A stretch of DNA of 64,000 nucleotides from Beijerinckiaceae bacterium (lineage in GTDB: Bacteria; Pseudomonadota; Alphaproteobacteria; Rhizobiales; Beijerinckiaceae), in NCBI GenBank assembly GCA_027531565.1, contig JAPZSB010000005.1, positions 310,001-374,000 on the forward strand. Reading direction: 5' to 3'. Of this stretch, positions 1 through 8,600 are shown piece by piece. The translations under genes and the position numbers were made by a program. The notes beneath the pieces are model-generated. The model was not told where the DNA came from. It was given only the letters and a program-made list of their open reading frames with translations, and searched no databases. Positions within the stretch are counted from its first letter, which is position 1. The number at the start of each line of letters is the position of its first letter.

Positions 1-378
1 GGCCTCGCCGACCCGTTCATGAGCTTCCAGCGCAAGCCGCATCTGCATCCCGATGGTGAGGACCGGGTTCAGTGTCGCGGAAGGGTCCTGGAAGACCATC
101 GCAATTTCCCGCCCGCGGATCCTGCGCAATTCCGCCGGCGGCAGGCCCACCAACTCGCGGCCCATCAGTTTCACCGAGCCGCCGGCGATCCGCCCGGGCG
201 GGTCAATCAGGCCGAGCAGGGAGAAACCGGTGACGCTCTTGCCGGAGCCGGATTCCCCGACAAGGCCGATGATCTCACCCTCTTCGAGCGAGAAACTCAC
301 CCCGTCCACTGCCTTGAGCGGGCCGCTCCGGGTAGCAAAATACGTTTTCAGGTCGCGGACCTCGAGCAGCGGGCTCAT
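1..378 (-). CDS. Peptide-type ABC transporter ATP-binding protein (DppD/OppD-like), partial
   Basis: The first 126 codons of an ABC ATPase are present and the gene runs off the left edge. Walker A reads GESGSGKS at about residues 41-48 and the Q-loop follows as MVFQDPSATLNPV, the pattern of oligopeptide/dipeptide importer ATPases. The signature and Walker B lie outside the window. Its ATG overlaps the stop of the upstream permease in an ATGA junction, so it is translationally coupled to dppC and dppB. It should energise import of the ligand captured by the binding protein at 3695-5272. The substrate cannot be read from this fragment. Confidence 0.9.
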   Translation of the reverse strand, partial: MSPLLEVRDLKTYFATRSGPLKAVDGVSFSLEEGEIIGLVGESGSGKSVTGFSLLGLIDPPGRIAGGSVKLMGRELVGLPPAELRRIRGREIAMVFQDPSATLNPVLTIGMQMRLALEAHERVGEA

Positions 379-1253
379 CGGCGCAGCCTCGGGTTGAGCT
401 GATCCCGGATCTGGTCGCCGACGAGATTGATCGCCACGATGAGGATGATCAGTGCGACGCCGGGATAGATCGAGATCCAGTAGCGGCCGGAGAGCATGTA
501 CTGGAACCCGTTGGCGATCAGCATGCCGAGCGAAGGCTCGCTGACCGGGAGGCCGAGCCCGAGGAAGGACAGGGTCGCCTCCAGCGCGATGGAATTGGCG
601 ATCTGGACCGTGGCCACGACGATCAGCGGCGGCATGCAGTTCGGCAGGATGTGCCGGAACACCACGCGCCGCGGCGAAAGCGGCGTCGAGAGGGCGGCCT
701 CGACATAGTCTTTCGACCGCTCCGACGAGGCCGCGCCATGGGCGGTACGGGCGAAATACGCATATTGCGCCGTCACCAGAGCCGCGATCAGCGGGCCCTT
801 GCCCTGACCGAGCAGGGCCGCCAGCACCAGCGCCAGCAGGATGGCCGGGAAGGAGAGCTGCAGGTCGATGATCCGCATGATCAGCGCCTCGATCCGCCCG
901 CCGAAATAGGCCGCGAACGTGCCGAGCGTGGCGCCGATGGCAAAGGCGATCGCGCCGGCGAGAATGCCGATCTGGATCGAGATGCGGAGCCCGTAGAGAA
1001 TCGCCGAGAGGAGGTCTCGGCCCTGTGCGTCAGTGCCCAGCCAATGCGTGAACCCTTTTGAACCCACGAAGCCGGGCGGGCGGCGCGCATCGGTCAGCAC
1101 CAGCGTGGCAAGATCATACGGGTTCTGCGGGGCGATCAGCGGCGCTGCCAGGGCGATCAGCACGATCAGGATGACAACGCCGAGGGCAACCACCGCCAGG
1201 GTGTTGGCGCGGAAATCGTCCCAGAAGCGGGCGAGGGGCGTCGTCGCGCTCAT
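375..1253 (-). CDS. Peptide-type ABC transporter permease, DppC-like
   Basis: This 292-residue inner-membrane permease has a hydrophobic first helix (about residues 18-40), an extracytoplasmic loop containing HWLGTDAQGRD, typical of DppC/OppC, and four or five further helices. The cytoplasmic ATPase-contact (EAA) region lies around EAALSTPLSPRRVVFRHILPN. Length is normal for the family. It overlaps dppB by 4 bp upstream and dppD by 4 bp downstream, so the three are one operon. It forms the heterodimeric channel with the DppB-like protein. Family assignment is firm; the transported compound is unknown and need not be a peptide, since a creatininase-family enzyme is co-transcribed. Confidence 0.93.
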   Translation of the reverse strand: MSATTPLARFWDDFRANTLAVVALGVVILIVLIALAAPLIAPQNPYDLATLVLTDARRPPGFVGSKGFTHWLGTDAQGRDLLSAILYGLRISIQIGILAGAIAFAIGATLGTFAAYFGGRIEALIMRIIDLQLSFPAILLALVLAALLGQGKGPLIAALVTAQYAYFARTAHGAASSERSKDYVEAALSTPLSPRRVVFRHILPNCMPPLIVVATVQIANSIALEATLSFLGLGLPVSEPSLGMLIANGFQYMLSGRYWISIYPGVALIILIVAINLVGDQIRDQLNPRLRR

Positions 1254-2224
1254 GCCGCCCTCCTTGTCCGCATGCGCGGATCGAGCGCGGCATAGGAGAG
1301 GTCAACCAGCAGGTTGATGACGATGAAGAAAAAGGCGACCAGCATCAGGTAGGCCACCATGACGGGCCGGTCGAGCGAGGAGATCGAGTCGATGATCAGC
1401 TTCCCGACGCCGGGCCACGAGAAGATCGTCTCCGTCACCACGGCGAAGGCCATGGTGGAGCCGAATTCCAGACCGAACACCGTGACGATCGGAATGGCGA
1501 TCAAGCGCAGCACATGCCGCCGCAGGATCGTGAATTCGCTTTCACCGGCCGCCCGGGCGAAACGCACGGTGTCCGAAAGCATCGTCTCGCGCGTGCCGGC
1601 GCGCGCCAGCCGGACCATCATGGCGAACTTGAACAGGGAGAGGTTCAGCGCGGGCAGCAGCAGGTGCATCCAGCCATTCGCGGTCAGCAGACTCCATTCC
1701 ACGCCGAACAGCATCGCCGTTTCGCCCCGGTTGCCGGCCGGGAGCCAGCCCAGCTGGACCGCGAAAGTGAAGATCAGCACGAGGCCGATCCAGAAGGTCG
1801 GAACCGAGAAGCCGAAAATCGAAACGGTCATGATGACCTTGGCCATCACGCTGTCGGGCCGGTAACCGGCATACATGCCGAGCGGCACGCCAAGTAGCGT
1901 CGCCCCGAGCACGGCAACGAGCGTCAGCTCCAGCGTCGCCGGAATCCGTGAGGCGATCAGGTCGAGGACCGGCATGTTGTAGATGAAGGACCGGCCGAAA
2001 TCGCCCCGGAGCAGGCGCGCCAGAAAGTCGAGATATTGCTTCCAGAGCGGCTGGTCGAGCCCATAGGCCCGGATCGCCTCTTCCCGGATCTGCTGCGTTG
2101 CATCGGGTGAGATCAGCACGTCGATCGGGTTCCCGACGGCATAGACGCCAATGAAAACCAGAGCGGAAATGACGAGCATCACCACCAAGGCCTGCAACAG
2201 GCGTTGGATCATGAAGCCGAGCAT
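1250..2224 (-). CDS. Peptide-type ABC transporter permease, DppB-like
   Basis: A 324-residue permease with about six membrane helices. The N-terminal helix and the motif region PIDVLISPDATQQIREE followed by YGLDQPLWKQY are hallmarks of DppB/OppB/GsiC proteins. The C-terminal ATPase-contact loop (FARAAGESEFTILRRHVLR) is intact. The start codon overlaps the end of the creatininase-family gene, indicating coupling in a marR-creatininase-dppB-dppC-dppD operon. Together with DppC it makes the pore of an ABC importer served by the divergent periplasmic binding protein. The ligand is unknown. Confidence 0.93.
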   Translation of the reverse strand: MLGFMIQRLLQALVVMLVISALVFIGVYAVGNPIDVLISPDATQQIREEAIRAYGLDQPLWKQYLDFLARLLRGDFGRSFIYNMPVLDLIASRIPATLELTLVAVLGATLLGVPLGMYAGYRPDSVMAKVIMTVSIFGFSVPTFWIGLVLIFTFAVQLGWLPAGNRGETAMLFGVEWSLLTANGWMHLLLPALNLSLFKFAMMVRLARAGTRETMLSDTVRFARAAGESEFTILRRHVLRLIAIPIVTVFGLEFGSTMAFAVVTETIFSWPGVGKLIIDSISSLDRPVMVAYLMLVAFFFIVINLLVDLSYAALDPRMRTRRAA

Positions 2225-2925
2225 CAGGCCCAGCCTTCCAGGATCAGCGCGCGGGTCTCGGCAATGGCAATCTCCCAGATCGCCAGCATCTCCTCGTCGG
2301 AACGCTGGTAGAGCCCGCCGTAATTGCCATCCCCGAGCAGCGCCTTCTTGGCGCCGGGATCAAGCGCGGCAAAGCGCCCCATATCCATCATCGGCTTCTG
2401 GTGGGACGGCATGGCGACGCCAGGCAGGCGCGTCCAGGGAAAATTCTCCATCCACGAGGCATGGCTGGCAACGGGGTCGATCGCCTTGACCTTGGCGAAG
2501 GTCTCGGGCGCATTCCACCAATTGTGCCATTTCACCTGGCACCCGCGATTCCGGTCGAGCCATTCCAGCACCGCGCCATGGGCGGGAGAATTTCCGCCAT
2601 GCCCGTTCACGATGACGATGCGCCGGAAACCCGAACGCACCATCCCGTCGAGAATGTCCGTTACCACGGCGATCCAGGTCGAGAGCCGCAGCGTGACCGA
2701 GCCGGGATACTCGACGAAATTCGGCGTGAACCCGTAAGGCTGGACCGGAAAGACCGGGATTCCGCTGTCGCCGACCGCCTCGATCGCCACCCGCTCCGAG
2801 AGGATCGCATCCACGGTCAGGCTGAGATAGGCGTGCTGTTCGGTGGAACCGAGTGGCAGCACGGCCCGGTCATCGGCGCGCGCACGGGCTTCCGCCTGCA
2901 TCCAGTTCATGTCCGCAATGCGCAT
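2224..2925 (-). CDS. Creatininase-family amidohydrolase
   Basis: This 233-residue protein matches the creatininase family, metal-dependent hydrolases of cyclic amides and related bonds. The N-terminal metal motif reads GSTEQHAYLSLTVD (about residues 27-40), the second motif VNGHGGN sits near residue 110, and a late motif HASWMEN supplies the conserved His and Glu, although the usual HAGxxETS ending is altered. It lies 3 bp after the marR stop and overlaps dppB, so uptake and hydrolysis of one substrate are probably linked. Creatinine itself is only one possibility; family members also act on other amides. A true creatininase role is not demonstrated. Confidence 0.85.
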   Translation of the reverse strand: MRIADMNWMQAEARARADDRAVLPLGSTEQHAYLSLTVDAILSERVAIEAVGDSGIPVFPVQPYGFTPNFVEYPGSVTLRLSTWIAVVTDILDGMVRSGFRRIVIVNGHGGNSPAHGAVLEWLDRNRGCQVKWHNWWNAPETFAKVKAIDPVASHASWMENFPWTRLPGVAMPSHQKPMMDMGRFAALDPGAKKALLGDGNYGGLYQRSDEEMLAIWEIAIAETRALILEGWA

Positions 2926-2928
2926 GGT

Positions 2929-3540
2929 CTACTCCGCCTCCGCGCCGGTCTGGGGCTCCGCTTCGGCCTGCGCCTCGCCATGGAACATGGCGAGCACCAC
3001 CTTCGCGAGCAGCATGGACAGCATCTCGCGCTCGACGAGACTGAGCGGAGCAAGCATTTCCTGTTCCAGCCCGGCAAAGCGGGGCAGGGCTTCGTCATAG
3101 ACAGCGCGTCCGGCCTCGGTCAGGGTCAGGATCTGCGACCGGCGGTCATCGCCATCCGTCCGGCGGGTCACGAATCCGAGCCCGATCAACCGGTTCACGG
3201 CACGGCTGAGGGTGTTCTTGGGAAAGGCTGTCGACGAGGCGATCTCGCTGGCTGTCACCCCGTCCTGGATCGCGAGGCTGTAGATGACCACGAATTCCAC
3301 GCGGGACAGGTCGAAACGCTCCTTCACCCAGCCATAGAGCGGCACATTGTAGCGCAGGGCGAGATAATTGAACCGCGCCGCGAAACCACAGGGATTCTTC
3401 CAGAGCCGCGCATGGGTGAAGGCATCGAGCCGCTGTCGGTTGAGCAGGTCGGCACCATCCTCGGCCGAGCCGAACGGAACCACGTTGCCGATTTCAACAT
3501 TCTGCTTCGCCGGCAGGCGACGTGCCGTTTTGTCGCGCAT
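2929..3540 (-). CDS. MarR-family transcriptional regulator
   Basis: A winged-helix regulator. The recognition region reads VTASEIASSTAFPKNTLSRAV, followed by the wing RTDGDDRRSQILTLTEAG, the standard MarR arrangement in the C-terminal half. The frame stays open to 3606, but I place the start at the ATG at 3540 because a plausible promoter (-10 at 3581-3586) overlaps the longer version; the product is then 203 residues. It heads the minus-strand operon with the creatininase-family gene and the ABC permeases. It probably controls both that operon and the divergent binding-protein operon from the shared 3541-3694 region. The effector is unknown. Confidence 0.85.
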   Translation of the reverse strand: MRDKTARRLPAKQNVEIGNVVPFGSAEDGADLLNRQRLDAFTHARLWKNPCGFAARFNYLALRYNVPLYGWVKERFDLSRVEFVVIYSLAIQDGVTASEIASSTAFPKNTLSRAVNRLIGLGFVTRRTDGDDRRSQILTLTEAGRAVYDEALPRFAGLEQEMLAPLSLVEREMLSMLLAKVVLAMFHGEAQAEAEPQTGAEAE

Positions 3541-3580
3541 AAACTGGTTCCAAATCGAACGGATTAGATCCTCAAGCCCC

Positions 3581-3608
3581 ACTATACGGACAAAAAACAG
3601 TTCCACAA
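3581..3608 (-). promoter_or_regulatory. Candidate sigma-70 promoter for the marR operon
   Basis: On the minus strand TTGTGG (3608-3603) is followed after 16 bp by TATAGT (3586-3581). It lies about 40 bp upstream of the ATG at 3540. Prediction by eye only. Confidence 0.4.
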
Positions 3609-3614
3609 GGAATT
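3599..3614. promoter_or_regulatory. Imperfect palindrome, candidate MarR operator
   Basis: AGTTCC-ACAA-GGAATT is an inverted repeat with one mismatch per arm, placed across the predicted -35 of marR and the predicted -35 of the divergent operon. Such a site would let the MarR protein repress both directions. No experimental support. Confidence 0.3.
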
Positions 3615-3641
3615 GACGGCTGCGAATTCGTCACGTTCAAT
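3613..3641 (+). promoter_or_regulatory. Candidate promoter for the binding-protein operon
   Basis: TTGACG (3613-3618), 17 bp spacer, TTCAAT (3636-3641). The -35 is good and the -10 is weak. The downstream gene starts at 3695 with a GGGGAGA ribosome site. Confidence 0.35.
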
Positions 3642-3694
3642 GGTGGTTCAGGCGTCCCGCCCGGGCGAGGACGCAACAACAAGGGGAGACCGCC

Positions 3695-5272
3695 ATGCGT
3701 CCGCTCGTTTATGCCCTTTTCTGTGCTACCGCCCTGTCGACTGCCATGCCGGCACTGGCCCAGACCCTGACGATCGGTGTTCGCGGCGGGCCGGATTCCA
3801 TCGATCCGCATTTCACCGCCACCGGCACGCATGCCGAAGCGCTGAAGCATGTCTTCGACACGCTCGTCTGGTCCGGCGACGGGCTCGAACTGGAGCCGCG
3901 GCTCGCCACCAGCTGGAAGCCGATCAACGACACGACCTGGGAATTCAAGCTGCGCCCGGGCGTGAAGTTCCATGACGGTTCCGATTTCACGGCCGAGGAT
4001 GTGAAATTCTCGATCGAGCGCATCCCGATGGTCGCCGGGCCGAACCCGACCACCATCTATGTCCGCCGCGTCAAGGAGACGAAGATCATCGATCCGATGA
4101 CGGTCCATGTCATCACGGACGGCCCGGCGCCGACGCTGCCCAACGATTTCATCCGTCTGTTCATCGTTTCGCACAAGGCGGCGGCCGGCCTGACCAAGGA
4201 ATCGGCCAATGCCGCCTTCAATTCCGGCAAGGCCGCCGTGGGGACAGGCCCCTACAAGTATGTCTCCTGGGAGCCGAAGGGTGACCTCGTGCTGGATCGG
4301 TTCGACGGCTATTGGGGCCCCAAGGAGCCATGGGCCCGGCATGTCCGCAAGGAGATCGCCAATGATGCCGCTCGCGTGGCCCAGCTCAAGGCTGGCCAGC
4401 TTGACCTGATCACCCGCGTTCCCGCCACCGATGTCGCGGCACTGAAGCGCGACTCAAAGATCGACGTGCAGGTCATTGACACAGTTTATGTTTTCAATGT
4501 CGAACTCGACATGCGCGAGAAGGCACTGAACGTCACCGCCAAGGATGGTTCGGCGCTGGCCAAGAACCCCTTCCTCGATATCCGCGTCCGTGAGGCGATC
4601 GATCTCGCGATTGACCGGAATGCCCTGGCCGAAGTCGCGATGGAAGGCCTCGGCAAGGCCGTGAACCAGATGGTGACGCCGTCGATCTTCGGCTTCAACA
4701 AGGCACTGCCGCCGCGGGAACACAACCCCGCCAAGGCCAAGCAGCTTCTGGCCGCCGCGGGCTATCCGAACGGCTTCAAGATGCAGTTCTCCTTCACGAA
4801 GGATCGCCTGCCCGGCGACACGCAGGTGGGCACCTCGATCGCACAGATGCTGGCCGCCATCGGCATCGACGCGACGCCGAATGCGCAGCCGGCGGCGGTT
4901 TTCTTCCCCGCCCGGACGCGCGGCGAGTTCTCGGCCTCGATGTCGGGCTGGGGCACGCTGACGGGCGAGGCGCATTACACGCTCTCCTCGCTGGCCCATT
5001 CGAATGATCCCGCCAAGAAGATGGGGGCCTTCAATGTCCTCGGCTACAAGAACGACGAGATGGACAAGCTGCTCCAGATCGCCGCGGTCGAGATGGACGA
5101 GGCCAAGCGCCGCAAGGCCCTCGAGGATGCCAATGCGCTTGTCCTGAAGGATCGCCAGCGTCTGCCGATCGTCGCGGTCGGCTCGGCCTGGGCGATGCAG
5201 AAAGGCAAGGTCACCATCAAGGCGCGCGTGGATGAGGATACGCTCGCCATGAACATCAAGCCCGCGAAGTAA
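3695..5272 (+). CDS. ABC transporter substrate-binding protein, family 5 (DppA/OppA type)
   Basis: A 525-residue periplasmic protein with a Sec signal peptide (about residues 1-23, ending ALAQ) and the family-5 core: RGGPDSIDPHFTATGTHAE near the start, LVWSGDGLELEPRLATSW, FKLRPGVKFHDGSDFTAEDV and the C-terminal region NALVLKDRQRLPIVAVGSAW. This family binds peptides, opines, nickel, glutathione and other small molecules. It is divergent from the operon encoding the cognate permeases and ATPase. A GGGGAGA ribosome site precedes the ATG. The next gene starts 1 bp after its stop. It delivers the ligand to DppB/DppC; ligand identity is not readable. Confidence 0.93.
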   Translation: MRPLVYALFCATALSTAMPALAQTLTIGVRGGPDSIDPHFTATGTHAEALKHVFDTLVWSGDGLELEPRLATSWKPINDTTWEFKLRPGVKFHDGSDFTAEDVKFSIERIPMVAGPNPTTIYVRRVKETKIIDPMTVHVITDGPAPTLPNDFIRLFIVSHKAAAGLTKESANAAFNSGKAAVGTGPYKYVSWEPKGDLVLDRFDGYWGPKEPWARHVRKEIANDAARVAQLKAGQLDLITRVPATDVAALKRDSKIDVQVIDTVYVFNVELDMREKALNVTAKDGSALAKNPFLDIRVREAIDLAIDRNALAEVAMEGLGKAVNQMVTPSIFGFNKALPPREHNPAKAKQLLAAAGYPNGFKMQFSFTKDRLPGDTQVGTSIAQMLAAIGIDATPNAQPAAVFFPARTRGEFSASMSGWGTLTGEAHYTLSSLAHSNDPAKKMGAFNVLGYKNDEMDKLLQIAAVEMDEAKRRKALEDANALVLKDRQRLPIVAVGSAWAMQKGKVTIKARVDEDTLAMNIKPAK

Positions 5273-5273
5273 C

Positions 5274-6320
5274 GTGACGGGCGAGGCAACGGAACGCCGG
5301 CCCCCGATCCTGATCTGGGGTGCCGGCGCCATCGGCGGCACGCTTGGCGCCTACTGGGCGAGGGCGGGCCTGCCGGTGACCATGGTCGATCTCGTGGCGG
5401 AACATGCCCGGGCCTGTTCGACAACCGGTCTTTCCATCACCGGGCCGGTCGAGGAATTCCGGCAGGTCGTGCCAACCGTCACGCCCGAGGCGGTGACAGG
5501 CACGTGGCCGATCATCGTCCTCGCGGTGAAGGCCCATGCCACCGAATCCGCGCTCGCCATGCTGACGCCGCATCTCGCGCCGGATGGCTATGTCCTGTCC
5601 GCGCAGAACGGCCTGAACGAGATTGCGATCAGCCGGATCATCGGAGCGGAGCGCACGATGGGCTGCTTCGTGAATTTCGGTGCGGACTGGCTCGGCCCCG
5701 GAGAGATCCTGTTCGGAAACCGCGCCGCCGTGGTTGTCGGCGAGATTGACGGTTCCATCCGGGCCCGCACGCAGCAAATGCACGAATGGCTGCGCATCTT
5801 CGAGCCGGCGGCCGTGCTGACAGATAACATCTGGGGTTACCTCTGGGGCAAGCTGGCCTATGGCGCCATGCTTTTCGCCACGGCGCTCACCCCGGATTCA
5901 ATGAGCGCGAACTTCGCCGATCCGGTCCGTGTGCCGGTTTTCGTGGCGCTGGGCCGCGAGGTCATGGCTGTCGCCCGGGCACGCGGCGTCAAGCCGGTTG
6001 GCTTCAACGGCTTCGACCCGGAATGCTTTGCGCCCGGCGCCCCGGCCGGCAAGGCCGAGGCCTCGATCGCGGCGCTTGCCGAATTCAACCGTCACACCGC
6101 CAAGACGCATTCCGGCATCTACCGCGATCTTGCAGTGCGCAAGCGCAAGACCGAGGTGGATCCTCAGATCGGCATCATCGCCACGCTGGCGAAGGAAGCA
6201 GGCCTTGAAACACCGGTGCTGGCGCGGCTGGTCGCACTGATCCACGCGATCGAGGACGGGCAGCGACCCATGGCTTTCGAAACCTTCGCTGAACTCATTC
6301 CGCTTGCGGGAGGCGCCTGA
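5274..6320 (+). CDS. Ketopantoate reductase-family (PanE/ApbA-like) oxidoreductase
   Basis: 348 residues beginning with a GTG codon. A Rossmann motif IWGAGAIGGTLGAYWARAG opens the protein, and the C-terminal helical domain contains WGYLWGKLAYGA, where the family places its catalytic Lys. Ketopantoate reductases reduce 2-keto acids with NADPH, but this copy lies in a transporter/SDR operon rather than with pantothenate genes. It is longer than typical PanE (about 300 residues), so a catabolic 2-ketoacid or hydroxyacid substrate is more likely than vitamin B5 synthesis. It begins 1 bp after the binding-protein stop and overlaps the SDR start by one base. Confidence 0.85.
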   Translation: MTGEATERRPPILIWGAGAIGGTLGAYWARAGLPVTMVDLVAEHARACSTTGLSITGPVEEFRQVVPTVTPEAVTGTWPIIVLAVKAHATESALAMLTPHLAPDGYVLSAQNGLNEIAISRIIGAERTMGCFVNFGADWLGPGEILFGNRAAVVVGEIDGSIRARTQQMHEWLRIFEPAAVLTDNIWGYLWGKLAYGAMLFATALTPDSMSANFADPVRVPVFVALGREVMAVARARGVKPVGFNGFDPECFAPGAPAGKAEASIAALAEFNRHTAKTHSGIYRDLAVRKRKTEVDPQIGIIATLAKEAGLETPVLARLVALIHAIEDGQRPMAFETFAELIPLAGGA

Positions 6321-7075
6321 TGGAGATCCGCCTTGATGGCCGCGTGGCCCTGGTGACCGGGGCCGCGCAGGGGATCGGGCAGGCCATCGCCCGCGCGCTC
6401 CGGGGTTCCGGGTGCCGGGTGCATGTTGCCGATCGCGACGGGGACGGGCTCTCTGCCTTCGCCGCCGCCGAAACCATGACGCCGATCGTGCTTGATGTGA
6501 GCCGGAGGGCGGAATCCCATGCGGCCGTCGCGTCGATTGTCGGGTCCGAAGGGCGTCTCGACATTCTCGTCAACGCCGCCGGCGGTGTCCGCGGGCAGGT
6601 GGGCGGCCCTGTCGAGGCGGTGACCGAGGAAAACTGGCGAGTCCTGTTCGAGGCCAATGTCGACGGCGCCTTCTGGCTGGCGCAGGCCGCCGCCGGCCCC
6701 ATGGCCGAGCGCGGCTGGGGGCGGATCATCAACATTGCCTCCGGCGCCGGCCTGCGGCCGAGCCTGACCGGCATCCAGGCCTACACGGCCGCAAAACACG
6801 CACTGGTCGGGCTGACCAAGCAACTGAGCCAGGATCTGGGGCCGAAGGGCATCACCACGAACGCCGTGGCACCCGGCTTTGTCCGGTCGAATCCGGCGAC
6901 CGAGCGGCAATGGCAGAGCTATGGCCCGGAAGGGCAGGCGCGTCTCGTGCAGGGCATCCATACGCGGCGCCTCGGCACCGCCGAGGATATCGCGCATGCC
7001 GCCGTTTTTCTGGCCTCCGAACAGGCAGGCTGGATTTCCGGCCAGATCCTCTCGGTCGATGGCGGACGAAGCTGA
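6320..7075 (+). CDS. Short-chain dehydrogenase/reductase
   Basis: A classical SDR of 251 residues. The cofactor motif is VTGAAQGIGQAI (about residues 12-23), NAAGG follows near residue 88, and the catalytic Ser-Tyr-Lys set includes YTAAK near residue 154. The C-terminal GQILSVDGG is typical of sugar/acyl-type SDRs. It is the last gene of the binding protein-PanE-SDR operon and is translationally coupled to the PanE-like gene. It probably oxidises or reduces a product of the imported compound. Substrate and NAD/NADP preference are not clear; an Asp in VADRD after strand 2 favours NAD(H). Confidence 0.88.
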   Translation: MEIRLDGRVALVTGAAQGIGQAIARALRGSGCRVHVADRDGDGLSAFAAAETMTPIVLDVSRRAESHAAVASIVGSEGRLDILVNAAGGVRGQVGGPVEAVTEENWRVLFEANVDGAFWLAQAAAGPMAERGWGRIINIASGAGLRPSLTGIQAYTAAKHALVGLTKQLSQDLGPKGITTNAVAPGFVRSNPATERQWQSYGPEGQARLVQGIHTRRLGTAEDIAHAAVFLASEQAGWISGQILSVDGGRS

Positions 7076-7105
7076 TCGCGACGTCAGGTAAACGGATGGC
7101 CAATG

Positions 7106-7132
7106 AAAAAGGGCAGCCCTGAAGGGCTGCCC
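7106..7132 (-). terminator. Rho-independent terminator of the DHH gene
   Basis: A perfect 10-bp inverted repeat (7111-7120 and 7123-7132) is followed on the minus strand by five U residues (7110-7106). It lies 25 bp past the stop of the DHH phosphoesterase gene. The same hairpin could stop plus-strand transcripts from the SDR operon but lacks a U tract in that direction. Confidence 0.75.
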
Positions 7133-7156
7133 TGGATAGTGGCGCGGAACACCGGT

Positions 7157-8149
7157 TCAGGCTGCGACGGGGCGGAATTCCTGGTTGATCCGCCGGGCGA
7201 GCCCCGCAAGGATCCGGTCGGCGGCATCGTTGTCCACCTGGCAGGTGCCGGCGGCATGATGGCCACCGCCGCCATGCTCGAGCATCAGCTCGCCGATATT
7301 TGTCGGGTTCGAGCGGTCGAAGATCGACTTGCCGAAGGCCAGAACCGTGTTCTGCTTCGCGCGGCCCCACATGACATGGACCGAGATGGAGGTCTGCGGG
7401 AACAGCGCGTAGACCATGAAACGGTTCGAGGCGTAGATCGTCTCCTCGCCACGCAGGTCGAGAATGGCCAGCGTCCCCTCGACGCGGGTGCAGCGCTTGA
7501 TCTGCTCGCGGGCCAGCGCCTGATGCATCTTGTAGAGGTCCACGCGCTCCTTGATGTCCGGCAGGTCGAGGATCGTCTCGATGGAGCTGTGGTTACGGCA
7601 GGCATCGATGAGCAGCATCATCAGCTGGTAGTTCGAGATCCTGAAATCCCGGAACCGGCCGAGGCCGGTGCGCGCATCCATCAGGAATGACAGCAGCTCC
7701 CAGCCACGGGCATCGAGAACATCATCCCGCGTGAACCGGGCGGCATCGGCCTTGTCGACGGCGAGCATCATGTCCGGGTTGATCCGGGGGAAGGCCTCGC
7801 GGCCGCCGAAGAAATCATGGACCACCCGCGCGGCGGACGGCGCATTCACATCGATGATGTGGTTCCACGCCCGCTCGGCGTTGCGCTTGCCCTCGCTCGC
7901 ATGATGGTCGAACGCCGCATAGATCCCCGGCACAAAGGGCAGGTTGGTGGAAATATCCGAAGCGCCGACGGCAATCTTGCCATCCTGCATGTCCTTGGGG
8001 TGCACGAACTCGATCTCGCCGACCAGCTCGATCTCCTTCAGCAGCGTGCCACAGACCAGGCCGTCCATGTCGCTGCGGGTGATCAGACGGAACTTGCCGG
8101 CGGGGCAATCCTTCCGGATCTGCTCTCTGGTGATCGGATGGGCCTTCAT
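7157..8149 (-). CDS. DHH-family phosphoesterase
   Basis: 330 residues with the DHH hallmarks: motif I ITRSDMDGLVCGT (about residues 23-35), the DHH triad in AAFDHHAS near residue 80, and a C-terminal DHHA1-type glycine/histidine motif GGGGHHAAGT near residue 300. Family members hydrolyse short RNAs, cyclic dinucleotides, pyrophosphate or polyphosphate using Mn. Proteins like this one in alphaproteobacteria are often labelled exopolyphosphatase-like without biochemical proof. A good AGGGGAAGA ribosome site precedes the ATG. It is a single-gene unit with its own terminator, next to tRNA-Phe. Family is sure; substrate is not. Confidence 0.85.
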   Translation of the reverse strand: MKAHPITREQIRKDCPAGKFRLITRSDMDGLVCGTLLKEIELVGEIEFVHPKDMQDGKIAVGASDISTNLPFVPGIYAAFDHHASEGKRNAERAWNHIIDVNAPSAARVVHDFFGGREAFPRINPDMMLAVDKADAARFTRDDVLDARGWELLSFLMDARTGLGRFRDFRISNYQLMMLLIDACRNHSSIETILDLPDIKERVDLYKMHQALAREQIKRCTRVEGTLAILDLRGEETIYASNRFMVYALFPQTSISVHVMWGRAKQNTVLAFGKSIFDRSNPTNIGELMLEHGGGGHHAAGTCQVDNDAADRILAGLARRINQEFRPVAA

Positions 8150-8280
8150 TGTCGTTATCTTCCCCTGAACGCAAACTGGAAACAGGCGTCAGAGGTACCG
8201 CAAGAAAGCAAAGCCTTTCCTAAGGCCTATCGTAAACGAGAGCCTTGCGATGGGTTGGCTGGCAAATTCAGGAAAATGGA

Positions 8281-8356
8281 TGGTGCCCGGGGCCGGAATC
8301 GAACCAGCGACACTGCGATTTTCAGTCGCATGCTCTACCAACTGAGCTACCCGGGC
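8281..8356 (-). tRNA. tRNA-Phe (GAA)
   Basis: The minus-strand 76-nt sequence folds as a tRNA. The 7-bp acceptor stem is GCCCGGG/CCCGGGC, the D-arm contains AGCTCAGTTGGTAGAGC, the anticodon loop is CTGAAAA with anticodon GAA, the T-loop region is GGTTCGATTCC, and CCA is encoded. Standard tRNA-Phe. Confidence 0.98.
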
Positions 8357-8600
8357 CTGCGCAGCGGACCAAGCCCGACGCGAGAGCCGTGCTTTTAGGA
8401 AATGGCGCGGGACCTGTCCAGCCCTTTCATGGTGATTTTGTCCGAATGTTTTGCCCGCGTCGCGAGAGGCTACGAAACCCGCTGGAATCCGGCGGAAAAC
8501 CCGGCTGGGCCCCCGCCTCCCGGTATGGCACCGCTTGCCAAGCCGGCATGCATCGCTACGCTTGCACCGAACTTCTCTTGACCAGTCAGGAAATGGCTCG

